NCBI GenBank assembly: GCA_031290985.1
Contig: JARLJW010000094.1
Span: forward strand, 111,371 to 175,370
Direction: 5' to 3'
Length of the DNA stretch: 64,000 nt
DNA from: Verrucomicrobiia bacterium
GTDB lineage: Bacteria; Verrucomicrobiota; Verrucomicrobiia; Limisphaerales; UBA11358
Every line of letters begins with the position of its first letter. The stretch's first letter is position 1. This document shows, in pieces, positions 1 through 8,360 of this stretch. A program made the position numbers and the translations under genes. The notes beneath the pieces were generated by a model, which was given only the letters and a program-made list of their open reading frames with translations, did not search any database and was not told where the DNA came from.

Positions 1-1
1 C

Positions 2-598
2 ATGAACTGGCGCTGGAACTATAATACCGGCGGCGGAACGTTGCTGGATTGGATCGGCCACTTCTGCGACATCGCGCACTGGGGCATGGACTGCGACCAT
101 TCCGGCCCGTCAGAAATTGAAGGCCACGGCGATTTTCCGCCACAGGACGACGTGTTCAACACCTGCACGAAATACCGCATTGAGTTGAAGTATCCGCATG
201 ATATCGCCATGACGATTGCCGGCGGTTATCCGGAAATCGAGGAAGGCACCAAATGGATCGGCACCGGCGGCTGGGTTTCGGCGGGGCAGTGGAGATTTGA
301 AAGTTCCAATCGAGAATGGAGGTTTAACAAAGATCTCTCCGATGTATTGCGCAAGGTGAAACTTTACGAGTCTCCCGGCCACGTCCGCAATTTTCTGGAC
401 TGCATCAAATCACGCCAACCTACGGTCACGCCGGTGGAGACAGGATATCATTCCACCCTCCCCGGCCATCTGGGTTTGATCTCAATCTTCACCGGACGAA
501 AAATTCACTGGTACGTCGCGAAGGAAGAAATCATTGGCGATGCCGACGCCAGCAAATGGTTAGGCCGCGAATATCGGTCGCCTTGGAAGCTGGGTTGA
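2..598 (+). CDS. Gfo/Idh/MocA-family oxidoreductase, C-terminal part
   Basis: About 198 residues of an open frame that runs in from the left edge. The visible part matches the C-terminal substrate-binding half of Gfo/Idh/MocA NAD(P)-dependent sugar or inositol oxidoreductases: GGGTLLDWIGHFCDIAHWGM is the usual segment in which a glycine turn precedes the D..H substrate-site residues, and SPGHVRNFLDCIKSRQPTVT is the typical C-terminal helix of the family. The N-terminal Rossmann half, about 150-200 residues, lies outside the window, so the ATG at position 2 is internal and not a start. A GH3 gene and a sugar symporter follow on the same strand after about 185 bp, which suggests a shared role in sugar catabolism. 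The substrate cannot be deduced. Confidence 0.85.
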   Translation: MNWRWNYNTGGGTLLDWIGHFCDIAHWGMDCDHSGPSEIEGHGDFPPQDDVFNTCTKYRIELKYPHDIAMTIAGGYPEIEEGTKWIGTGGWVSAGQWRFESSNREWRFNKDLSDVLRKVKLYESPGHVRNFLDCIKSRQPTVTPVETGYHSTLPGHLGLISIFTGRKIHWYVAKEEIIGDADASKWLGREYRSPWKLG

Positions 599-782
599 TT
601 TCCCTTAAAATGAGCCTCTGGATCAATTGACCGGGCTCTTTCCCGGCCAGGCCGGGGCGGATAACAATACGACGTTTGACGGATTGCGAGCTATTGAATG
701 TTCAAAAATAATACGGGTTTACAATGCCACAACACCCAATTTCCATCGATCCCTAGTTTATCCAGCTGATATATCTATACCT

Positions 783-3128
783 ATGCGCAAAATTCCATCA
801 AAACCGGGCAAGCGTTCGGGCAATTCCCCATTGTACAAAAACCCGCGCGCACGCGCTTTGAGCCGGGTCAAAGACCTGCTCAATCGCATGACGCTGGAGG
901 AAAAGACGGCGCAGATGATGTGTGTATGGCAGGAAAAGGCGCAAAAGATGGTGGATGCGCAGGGCAAATTTGATCCCGCCAAAGCCAGGGCGGCTTTCAA
1001 AAACGGCCACGGCCTGGGGCAGGTCGGCCGGCCAAATGACGCTGGTGGTCCGCCGTCCGCGCCGGAGCTGGGTCTCGATGCAAGGCGGATGGCCGAACTG
1101 ACCAATGCCATTCAGAAATTTTTTCTTCAGGAATCGCGGCTCGGCATCCCCGTCCTTTTTCACGAAGAATGTTTGCACGGCCTGGCGGCCAAGGATGCCA
1201 CCAGTTTCCCGCAACCCGTCGGGCTCGGTGCCACTTTCAATCCGGCGCTCGTCGAATCGCTCTACGCGATGGCGGCGTATGAGGCGCGGGTGCGCGGAAC
1301 GCATCAGGCGCTGACGCCCGTCGTGGATGTTGCGCGTGATGCACGCTGGGGACGAGTCGAGGAAACCTACGGCGAAGATCCGTTTCTCAACACGCAACTC
1401 GGCATTGCCGCCGTGCGCGGATTGCAAGGCGATGCGACGTTCAAGGACAAGAAACGCGTCATCGCCACACTGAAACATTTCGCCGCCCATGGCCAGCCCG
1501 AGTCTGGCCAGAACTGCGCGCCGGCAAATGTTTCAGAACGCTTACTGCGCGAGACTTTTTTGCATCCCTTCAAAAACTGCCTCCAAAAAGCCGGGGCGAT
1601 CAGCGTCATGGCCAGCTACAACGAGATTGACGGGGTGCCTTCGCACGCGAGCAAGTGGCTGCTGCGCGACGTGCTGCGCAAGGAATGGGGGTTCAAAGGT
1701 TTTGTGGTTTCGGATTACTACGCGATCTGGGAACTCGGCCATCGTCCCGACACGCACGGCCATTTTGTCGCCACCGACAAAAAGGAATCCTGCCGGCTCG
1801 CCGTGGAAGCCGGTGTGAACATTGAATTGCCCGACCCGGATTGTTATCTGCATCTCGCCGAACTCGTGCGTCAGGGCGCGCTGAAAGAAAAGCAGCTTGA
1901 CGACCTCATTTCACCGATGCTTTTGTGGAAATTCAAGGTGGGTTTGTTCGACGATCCGTTTGTGGATCCCGCCGAAGCGGAGCGCGTGGCGGGCTGTGAA
2001 GAACACCGTGTTCTGGCTCGGCAGGCGGCCTGCGAGACGATTACGGTGCTGAAAAATGAAAACGAACTACTGCCGCTCAATCAGAAAAAGCTCAAGACCA
2101 TCGCGGTCATCGGGCCGAATGCGAACCGTCCATTGCTGGGCGGTTACAGCGGTGCGCCCAAACACAACATCACCGTGCTCGACGGCATCAAAGCCCGGCT
2201 GGGGGACGACGTAAATGTGCTTCATGCGGAAGGTTGCCAAATCACCGTCGGCGGTTCGTGGCAATACGACGCCGTCGTCATCAGCGATCCGGCCGAGAAC
2301 CGGAAACAAATCGCCGAAGCCGTCACGGTGGCGCAGCAGGCGGAGGTCATTGTGCTGGCCATCGGCGGCAACGAACAGACTTCGCGCGAGGCGTGGTCGC
2401 TGGCGCACATGGGCGACCGCACGAGCCTCGATCTGCTCGGACAGCAGGATGAACTGGTGGATGCGTTGGTGGCGCTGGGCAAGCCGGTGGTGGCGCTGGT
2501 TTTCAATGGCCGGCCAATTTCGATCAACAACGTGGCGCAGAAAGTTCCGGCGATTTTGGAATGCTGGTATCTCGGCCAGGAATGCGGCCACGCGGTGGCC
2601 GATGTTTTGTTCGGCGATTTTAATCCCGGCGGTAAGCTTCCCATTTCGATTCCGCGGTCGGTGGGACAACTGCCAATTTTCTACAATCACAAGCCCTCCG
2701 CGCGCCGCGGCTTTCTGTGGGACGATGCGAAGCCGCTGTTCCCCTTCGGCTTCGGCTTGAGCTACACGAAATTCGAGTTGAAAAATGTCCGGCTGGCGAA
2801 AAAGAAAATCGCCCGGAAAGATTCGACGAAAGTTTTTGTGGACGTCACCAATACCGGCAAACGCGCGGGCACGGAAGTGATCCAACTCTACATCCGCGAC
2901 CTGGTCAGCTCGGTGACACGTCCGGTGAAGGAGCTGAAAGGATTCAAGAAAATTGAACTGTTGCCCGGCCAGACACAGACTGTCGCGCTCGACATCACGC
3001 CGGAATCGCTGGCGTTTTATGACGTGAACATGAAATACGTCGTCGAGCCGGGTGATTTCCAAATCATGGTTGGGAGTTCTTCGCGTGATGAGGATTTGCA
3101 AAAGGTGATTCTGGCGGTGACGAAATAA
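783..3128 (+). CDS. Glycoside hydrolase family 3 (beta-glucosidase/beta-xylosidase type)
   Basis: About 781 residues when started at the ATG at 783. The open frame extends to a TTG at 627, but those 52 extra residues look unlike any GH3 N-terminus. GH3 enzymes release non-reducing terminal beta-linked sugars. The order is an N-terminal TIM-barrel (RVKDLLNRMTLEEKTAQM; the conserved KHFAAHGQPESGQN loop; the nucleophile Asp in GFVVSDYYA at about residue 311), an alpha/beta sandwich, and a C-terminal fibronectin-III-like domain (FVDVTNTGKRAGTEVIQLYI). No signal peptide is visible, so it is probably cytoplasmic and acts on imported oligosaccharides. A GPH symporter gene begins 10 bp after the stop, a clear operon arrangement. 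Specificity between beta-glucoside and beta-xyloside is open. Confidence 0.93.
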   Translation: MRKIPSKPGKRSGNSPLYKNPRARALSRVKDLLNRMTLEEKTAQMMCVWQEKAQKMVDAQGKFDPAKARAAFKNGHGLGQVGRPNDAGGPPSAPELGLDARRMAELTNAIQKFFLQESRLGIPVLFHEECLHGLAAKDATSFPQPVGLGATFNPALVESLYAMAAYEARVRGTHQALTPVVDVARDARWGRVEETYGEDPFLNTQLGIAAVRGLQGDATFKDKKRVIATLKHFAAHGQPESGQNCAPANVSERLLRETFLHPFKNCLQKAGAISVMASYNEIDGVPSHASKWLLRDVLRKEWGFKGFVVSDYYAIWELGHRPDTHGHFVATDKKESCRLAVEAGVNIELPDPDCYLHLAELVRQGALKEKQLDDLISPMLLWKFKVGLFDDPFVDPAEAERVAGCEEHRVLARQAACETITVLKNENELLPLNQKKLKTIAVIGPNANRPLLGGYSGAPKHNITVLDGIKARLGDDVNVLHAEGCQITVGGSWQYDAVVISDPAENRKQIAEAVTVAQQAEVIVLAIGGNEQTSREAWSLAHMGDRTSLDLLGQQDELVDALVALGKPVVALVFNGRPISINNVAQKVPAILECWYLGQECGHAVADVLFGDFNPGGKLPISIPRSVGQLPIFYNHKPSARRGFLWDDAKPLFPFGFGLSYTKFELKNVRLAKKKIARKDSTKVFVDVTNTGKRAGTEVIQLYIRDLVSSVTRPVKELKGFKKIELLPGQTQTVALDITPESLAFYDVNMKYVVEPGDFQIMVGSSSRDEDLQKVILAVTK

Positions 3129-3138
3129 CCCGATCTTT

Positions 3139-4680
3139 ATGGCCGAACAACATTTCCAGCAGAAACTTCCGTTCATCGAAAAAGCCGGCTACAGCGCCGC
3201 CGACGCGGCCGCGAACTTCGTTTTTATGACGATGATTCTGTTTCAAACAGCCTTTTACACGGACGTTTTCGGTTTAAGCGCGAGCACCGCCGCCGCGATT
3301 CTGCTGTGGCCGCGCCTGTGGGACGCCGTCGCCGATCCGATTGTCGGCGTGCTCGCCGACCGAACCAGGACGCGCTGGGGCAAGTTCCGTCCATGGATTC
3401 TGTTTACCGCCGTGCCGTGGTTCGTCATCATGATCCTGGCCTACACCACGCCCAAGGGCTGGACCGTGGGCGCTCTGGCCGCTTATGCCGTCATCACCAA
3501 CACGCTGTTGATGACGATCTACTCGATGAACAACATGCCATATTCCGCCCTGGGCGGCGTGATGACCGGGGATGTCAACGAGCGGGCGAAATTGAATTCA
3601 TTCCGTTTCATCGCCGTCAACGCGGCGCAGTTTATCGTGGGCGGTTTCACCCTGCCGCTGGTCGCCAAACTCGCCCGGCATCACGCAGCGGGCGGCAAAA
3701 TCGGCATGGCGGACCAGCAATACGGCTGGCAGATGACCATGACAATTTGGGGAGTCTTGTGCCTGGTTCTGTTCCTGATCACTTTCTCGACAACGAAGGA
3801 ACGCATCGAGCCGATAAACCAGGAAAAATCCTCGCCCAAACAGGATTTTATCAACCTGCTCAAAAGCCATCCGTGGAAGGTCATGTTCTTCATGACGCTC
3901 TGTCATTTCTGCATCCTCTCGTTCCGCGGCGGGGCGCTTTACAATTATTATCATCACTACGCCAACCGGGCGGCGTTGTATGACTGGGTGCAGCAACTCG
4001 GCCTGGTGGTGCCCGCCGGCGCGCACGCTTCGGGAATTTTAGAAACGCTCGGCTACATCGTCCACGGCGACCGGGCTGAGCTGGTGAATTCGAACGTGGC
4101 TGACGTGGCCAACAGCATCATTAACATGCTGGGAACCGGGATCACCATCATCGTAATTTTGCTGTCGCCGCCGTTGGCGAAAAAATTCGGCAAAAAAGCC
4201 GTCGCCGTCGCTGGTTTTGGTCTGGCCAGCCTTGGCTCGCTGGCGTTCTATTTCCTTTCACCCACGAATGTGTGGGGCATGGTGGGGTTGACGGCGCTCA
4301 TTGCGATTGCCTACGCGCCGACGATTCCGCTGGTCTGGGCGATTTACGCGGACGTGGCGGATTACTCCGAATGGAAAACCGGCCACCGCTTCACGGGCAT
4401 GGTTTTCGCGACCATCGGTTTCGGCCTGAAAGCGGGCCTCGCGCTCGGCTCGGCATCATTTCTTTGGATCATGGCCGGATTGTTTGGCTACGATACGAAA
4501 TTGCCCGATGCGGCGCACGCCGTGCAGGGTTTTCGCGCTTGTAGTGGCATTGTGGTTGGCTTCCTCTTCGGCATTTGCACGCTGTTGCTGATCGCGTATC
4601 CCATCACCAAAAAGTTGACGATCCAGATGGCTGATGAACTTGCCGCGCGCCGTGCCCAACCCACCACCCCGAAGGCTTGA
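3139..4680 (+). CDS. GPH-family sugar:cation symporter (MFS_2)
   Basis: 513 residues with about 12 hydrophobic segments. It has the hallmarks of glycoside-pentoside-hexuronide:cation symporters (MelB/XynB type): an N-terminal EKAGYSAADAAANFVF stretch, the loop DPIVGVLADRTRTRWGKFRP between helices 2 and 3, and the C-terminal DVADYSEWKTGHRFTGM motif. It should carry mono- or oligosaccharides across the inner membrane, driven by Na+ or H+. A long loop between the halves (about residues 270-320, around HYANRAALYDWVQQLG) is larger than in MelB but usual in environmental members. The gene lies 10 bp after GH3 and is probably cotranscribed with it, so it likely supplies the GH3 substrate. The exact sugar is not readable from the sequence. 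Confidence 0.92.
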   Translation: MAEQHFQQKLPFIEKAGYSAADAAANFVFMTMILFQTAFYTDVFGLSASTAAAILLWPRLWDAVADPIVGVLADRTRTRWGKFRPWILFTAVPWFVIMILAYTTPKGWTVGALAAYAVITNTLLMTIYSMNNMPYSALGGVMTGDVNERAKLNSFRFIAVNAAQFIVGGFTLPLVAKLARHHAAGGKIGMADQQYGWQMTMTIWGVLCLVLFLITFSTTKERIEPINQEKSSPKQDFINLLKSHPWKVMFFMTLCHFCILSFRGGALYNYYHHYANRAALYDWVQQLGLVVPAGAHASGILETLGYIVHGDRAELVNSNVADVANSIINMLGTGITIIVILLSPPLAKKFGKKAVAVAGFGLASLGSLAFYFLSPTNVWGMVGLTALIAIAYAPTIPLVWAIYADVADYSEWKTGHRFTGMVFATIGFGLKAGLALGSASFLWIMAGLFGYDTKLPDAAHAVQGFRACSGIVVGFLFGICTLLLIAYPITKKLTIQMADELAARRAQPTTPKA

Positions 4681-4829
4681 CATGGGTGGGCGCACAAAGT
4701 TTTCGGGAGGATGCTGAGATTTCGGGCGCAGAATGAACGAACTGGCGGTCTTTTCCAACTGCAGGCAAATTCCCTCTCATGCCAATTCCCGGAGACAACC
4801 GGTAAAAGGCCGGCGACTGCGGTTGTAGT

Positions 4830-4848
4830 GGCAGGCTTCATGCCTGCC
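4830..4848. repeat. REP-like short hairpin
   Basis: A perfect 7-bp inverted repeat, GGCAGGC / GCCTGCC, with a 5-nt loop TTCAT. It lies in a GC-rich stretch (roughly 4800-4880) with further broken palindromic pieces. It has no T-tract, so it is not a normal terminator. It resembles a repetitive extragenic palindrome. Whether it recurs in the genome cannot be seen here, since I found no second copy in this window. Confidence 0.4.
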
Positions 4849-5194
4849 GTAAAGCCGGGCTTCCAGTCCCGCGGATGAAACGCCACGGGGCTGCAAAGCG
4901 CGTTGGCAGGTTCAAATGCCGTCGCGCATCATGGCGCTTTTTGAGCGACCACGGGTCCAGCTTTCGAGCATACCGATACTCATCGGGAAATGGTATCAGA
5001 CCATGGGACTCATAATGGTAAATGACAACACAAATGGCTCGGTGCCCACATTTAGCGGCCCGGCGACCCGCATCGGCTCACCTGCCAGTGGCGGAACTTT
5101 TTACGGGCGTCTTTCGTCAGGTTATCTGAATATAACCGGGCCATTCATCCAGCCCCTTTTTGAACTCGCAGAAATTGTTTGGTGGATTTAAACC

Positions 5195-5231
5195 GCCCGC
5201 ATATTCATCAATGAATATGCAGGTTTTCTTT
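5195..5231 (+). terminator. Rho-independent terminator-like hairpin
   Basis: GCATATTCAT and ATGAATATGC (5199-5208 and 5211-5220) form a perfect 10-bp inverted repeat around CA. One mismatch and further C-G pairs extend the stem, and the run GGTTTTCTTTT follows on the plus strand. It could end transcripts arriving from the GH3-GPH operon. Because transcription converges here, it may also stop the minus-strand block whose last gene ends at 5313. The A/T-rich stem is weaker than a classical terminator. Confidence 0.55.
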
Positions 5232-5312
5232 TGGCCACCCACCCCGGTCCACCAATATTTATTAGGTTTCCAAACCAGGCAGTTGTGAGTCACAATTCAT
5301 TTTGGAAATGCT

Positions 5313-6989
5313 TCATTGCTTACGTTCAATTAGGAATTCCCGCAGGACGGGCGCAGCAGCCTTCAAGCGCGGCTCATGGGGAGAGCCGGGCTGCCAGGCG
5401 ACGACCCTGACTTTAATGGGATACGTTGCGCGCCGCGGAATGGCCGTAAACTTCAATACGTCGACGTCCACTTCCGCCGGGCCGTCGAGGACGTAGTAAT
5501 AAACTTTTGAACCAGCGTCGGAAGTTGCCGCGAGCTTTAACGTTTTCACCCCCGCGTTCTGAACCGCGACGGCGGGGAACGTGATGCACTGTTCCGCGCC
5601 TTCGTTGTTCTGGGGCACGCGGATCATGGCCTGTTGCACCACGCTTTTGTATTTCGCGTCTCCGGGATGACTGGCCCAAACCCAGATGTCAGCGTTACGG
5701 CGGTCTTCCGTTGAATTCACCCGATTCAGGCTGTATTGAAAGGTATCCGGGCCGGTCTGGATCACCGGGCCGACAATCTTGTGCAGCATAATCGGACCGC
5801 CGTCACGGGCGTGTCCGATGCGCGCGCCGGCGGGCGAATATGCCCAGCGCGCCGCGTTGCCATTGTGGGTTGCGTCGCCAGGAACAAAATCCATGAACGC
5901 CGTCTTCAAATGAAAGGTGACGCCATCAGCGTCGGGAATGAATTGCGGAGTGACCGGTTCACCACAGCCATTCTCGACTGGCATCTGGCCGTCGCTGATG
6001 CTCAAAAGTTGCGGCAGCTTGCCGGGCTGGTCGGCCAGGTAATTCTGCGTCGCCCAAGCCATTTCCTTGTCGAAGCACCAGAACGCCTCCTTCGGATCGC
6101 CCTTGTATTTATCGACCGGCGCGGGTTTGAACTGGCGTGGCTGGTTCAAATGCCAGCGTTCGACCAGCCACCCTTTTGCCGGGTCAACCAGTTTTAGCAC
6201 CGGCGCTTCCTGGGTTGGCATGACCGCCGGCAACCGTTGTTCCGCGGCCTTGCGAATAAACATCGCGAGGTAGCTCACGAGTTTGTCCGAAAAATTAAAA
6301 TGCCCGTTGCCCGGCTCGGCCAGCATGGCGAGCGGCGCTTTCGGATGTTGATTTTTGTATTCCAACGCCGGCGTCAATCGATCCACCCCATGTTCGCTAT
6401 CGCCCCATTCATACTCGGCCATCACCATCAAACCGGGAACCCCGTCGATATTGCGATTTCCCCAATCCGGATTTGGCCGTCCGCTGCCGGTGAATTTCGT
6501 CAGCGGCGCGTCTCCGTGAATGGACAGTACCGCCAGCGTGCGACCAGGATTCCACGCAGCGAAGTTCCACGGAAAACTCGCGCACGCCGAATGCCCGAGC
6601 GGCACGACGGGCGCGAAGTTCAGCTCGGAATATCCCGAAGTTTCCGCCAACTGCTTCATCACGTCGTTGAAGCGCCCGCCGGCATCCTGGTCGAACTGGA
6701 AGACGAACTCAAATGGCGGTGCGATGAACACCTCGCCGATGCCCTCCTCTGCCAGCGTCTTGCGGAAATCCGGGTGTTCCAGAATTCCCAGCTCGATCAT
6801 GTTATTCTGCGCGACTACCACGGCGCGCAATTGTTTGCACTCCGGCGGAATCCAGAGGAACGCCCGCCCCTTGCCCATCGGCACGGACCATTGCCAGTCG
6901 GCGGCCCGAGCCGAGATCACGACTCCAAATAGAGTCAGCAACACTATACGAAGGAAGCGAATTAAGCCGTTGTTCGTTTGCCTGTTCAT
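5313..6989 (-). CDS. Secreted alpha/beta-hydrolase-like protein of unknown substrate
   Basis: 558 residues. A signal peptide is clear (hydrophobic FLRIVLLTLFGVVISARA, cleavage near AADW). The N-terminal 270 residues look like an alpha/beta-hydrolase: the sequence VPLGHSACASFPWNFAAW has a GxSxxx-type nucleophile elbow (GHSAC), and AEPGNGHFNFSD near residue 245 supplies a plausible late His. The following 290 residues probably form a beta-rich accessory part, with no domain I can name. It is the last gene of the minus-strand block, 12 bp after the GH27 gene. In that setting an esterase that removes acyl groups from a polysaccharide is a fair guess, but only inference. The catalytic acid was not located. 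Confidence 0.6.
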   Translation of the reverse strand: MNRQTNNGLIRFLRIVLLTLFGVVISARAADWQWSVPMGKGRAFLWIPPECKQLRAVVVAQNNMIELGILEHPDFRKTLAEEGIGEVFIAPPFEFVFQFDQDAGGRFNDVMKQLAETSGYSELNFAPVVPLGHSACASFPWNFAAWNPGRTLAVLSIHGDAPLTKFTGSGRPNPDWGNRNIDGVPGLMVMAEYEWGDSEHGVDRLTPALEYKNQHPKAPLAMLAEPGNGHFNFSDKLVSYLAMFIRKAAEQRLPAVMPTQEAPVLKLVDPAKGWLVERWHLNQPRQFKPAPVDKYKGDPKEAFWCFDKEMAWATQNYLADQPGKLPQLLSISDGQMPVENGCGEPVTPQFIPDADGVTFHLKTAFMDFVPGDATHNGNAARWAYSPAGARIGHARDGGPIMLHKIVGPVIQTGPDTFQYSLNRVNSTEDRRNADIWVWASHPGDAKYKSVVQQAMIRVPQNNEGAEQCITFPAVAVQNAGVKTLKLAATSDAGSKVYYYVLDGPAEVDVDVLKFTAIPRRATYPIKVRVVAWQPGSPHEPRLKAAAPVLREFLIERKQ

Positions 6990-7001
6990 TTCAAATGACC
7001 G

Positions 7002-8360
7002 TCATTTGACCAGTAAAAGCACCGCGCCATGCGATGGAACTTGCGCGACATATTCCTCTTTGAAAGTGCCAAGGTCTTTGTGCGACCAGAGATCCCGCAG
7101 CGTTTGTTCGCCGCCCAGCCCCGCGTCCTTCCAGTTCAACTCCACATCTTGGGCCGCCGCGCTGCGATTAAAAAGACCGATGGCTTTGCCGCCGTTCTTA
7201 AGCGGTTTCATCCAGATTTCCGTGCCTTTGGTCTGCCTCAGCCGCCGCGCCGGAATGCCCAGCGGATCTTGATTAACGGCCAGCACTTCGTCGTTGGTCA
7301 AAAGCGACAGCGTCCATTCGTCGGTGTCCGGCAGGTTGTTGCCCAGCATCAGCGGCGACGGCGCCAGCGCCCAAAGCGACATCAACATCACCTGCTCGTG
7401 CTTGGTGAATCGCGTTTGCCGGTCTTTTCCCGCGATGGTGCATTTGATGCCAATATGCCCGAACGGGATCATATCCACATCCGGCCAATGTCCCGGCCCG
7501 CCAACGTCCTGCCACTGGCCGAGCAAATCGAAAGCCCGGGTCAGGTCTTCCCAACGATCCCAAAAATCACCGGAAATGCGCCACATGTTCGCGTTGGTGC
7601 TCACATGGTCCGCGTGTGCAGGATCGATTGGCCCGGGTGAGGCGCTGAACACGATCGGGCGCCCACAACGGTCAATCGCCTTGCGGATCATCTCCAACTC
7701 ATGCGCGCTGTAGGGCACGGAAAGGTCGTCCACCTTGACGAAATCCAACCCCCAGGAGGCCCACAAACGGGCGCAGGAGTCATACCACGCCTGTCCCGCC
7801 GCGTTGTTGCGGACGCCAAACATGTCCGGACACCAACCGCAGATGTTCTTGGGATCCCCGGCATCGGCGGCGTTAAAACTGCCGCCTTCGACGGCGGTCT
7901 TCGCCTCCACCGCCTGTCGCGGGATGCCCCGCATCATGTGAAAGCCGAACTTCAAACCCAGCGCATGGATTTTATCCGCCAGCGGCTTGAAACCTTTGCC
8001 GTCAACCGCCGACGGAAACCGGTTCGTCGCGGGAATCATGCGGCCAAATTCATCCGCGAAAAGTTTTGCGCCGGCGCGCTCCCTGTTGAAGTCGTGGTCA
8101 TCAAATGACGACACCGAATCATACCAGCGTGCATCAATCACGACATACTGCCAGCCATGAGCACGCAGCTTTTCTTCCATGAAGCCGGCATTCGCCAGCA
8201 CCTCGTCCTCGGTGATACTCGTGCCCCAGGCGTCGTAACTATTCCACCCCATCGGCGGCGTGGGCGCCCGGTTCCAGCCGGACGGTTCCGCACCCGCGCC
8301 AAGCGCAATCATGGAAACGACCACCGCGACGAATATTATTGGCGAATTGATCCGTTTCAT
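7002..8360 (-). CDS. GH27 alpha-galactosidase, secreted
   Basis: 452 residues with an N-terminal signal peptide (IIFVAVVVSMIALGAGAEPS). The mature enzyme starts with the GH27 signature APTPPMGWNSYDAWGTSITE. The TIM-barrel carries the nucleophile Asp in LDFVKVDDLS (about residue 211) and the acid/base Asp in WRISGDFWDRW, corresponding to human alpha-galactosidase A D170 and D231. A C-terminal beta-sandwich follows (GKAIGLFNRSAAAQDVEL). It removes terminal alpha-linked galactose, or less likely alpha-N-acetylgalactosamine, by a retaining mechanism. Its ATG overlaps the stop of the upstream lyase gene as ATGA (8357-8360), which indicates translational coupling within an operon. Confidence 0.94.
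   Translation of the reverse strand: MKRINSPIIFVAVVVSMIALGAGAEPSGWNRAPTPPMGWNSYDAWGTSITEDEVLANAGFMEEKLRAHGWQYVVIDARWYDSVSSFDDHDFNRERAGAKLFADEFGRMIPATNRFPSAVDGKGFKPLADKIHALGLKFGFHMMRGIPRQAVEAKTAVEGGSFNAADAGDPKNICGWCPDMFGVRNNAAGQAWYDSCARLWASWGLDFVKVDDLSVPYSAHELEMIRKAIDRCGRPIVFSASPGPIDPAHADHVSTNANMWRISGDFWDRWEDLTRAFDLLGQWQDVGGPGHWPDVDMIPFGHIGIKCTIAGKDRQTRFTKHEQVMLMSLWALAPSPLMLGNNLPDTDEWTLSLLTNDEVLAVNQDPLGIPARRLRQTKGTEIWMKPLKNGGKAIGLFNRSAAAQDVELNWKDAGLGGEQTLRDLWSHKDLGTFKEEYVAQVPSHGAVLLLVK

Larger units (their letters stand above)
4681..5312. other. Intergenic region between the GPH symporter and the minus-strand gene block
   Basis: Convergent intergenic stretch of 632 bp. It holds a short hairpin (4830-4848) and a terminator-like hairpin (5195-5231). 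A 91-codon open frame on the plus strand (4916-5191) ends just before the second hairpin, but its translation resembles no family I know and its composition gives no support, so I do not call it a gene. Nothing else is recognisable. Confidence 0.5.

Noticed and set aside
627..782. N-terminal 52-residue extension of the GH3 enzyme from a TTG codon
   Set aside because: It has no signal peptide and no GH3-like sequence. The ATG at 783 directly precedes the expected N-terminus.
2067..3176. 369-codon minus-strand frame opposite the GH3 gene
   Set aside because: A shadow of the GH3 coding strand: His/Arg/Gln-rich and with no family resemblance.
4916..5191. 91-codon plus-strand frame ending just before a terminator-like hairpin
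   Set aside because: The translation resembles no known protein, there is no convincing start signal, and the hairpin is better explained by the convergent gene ends.
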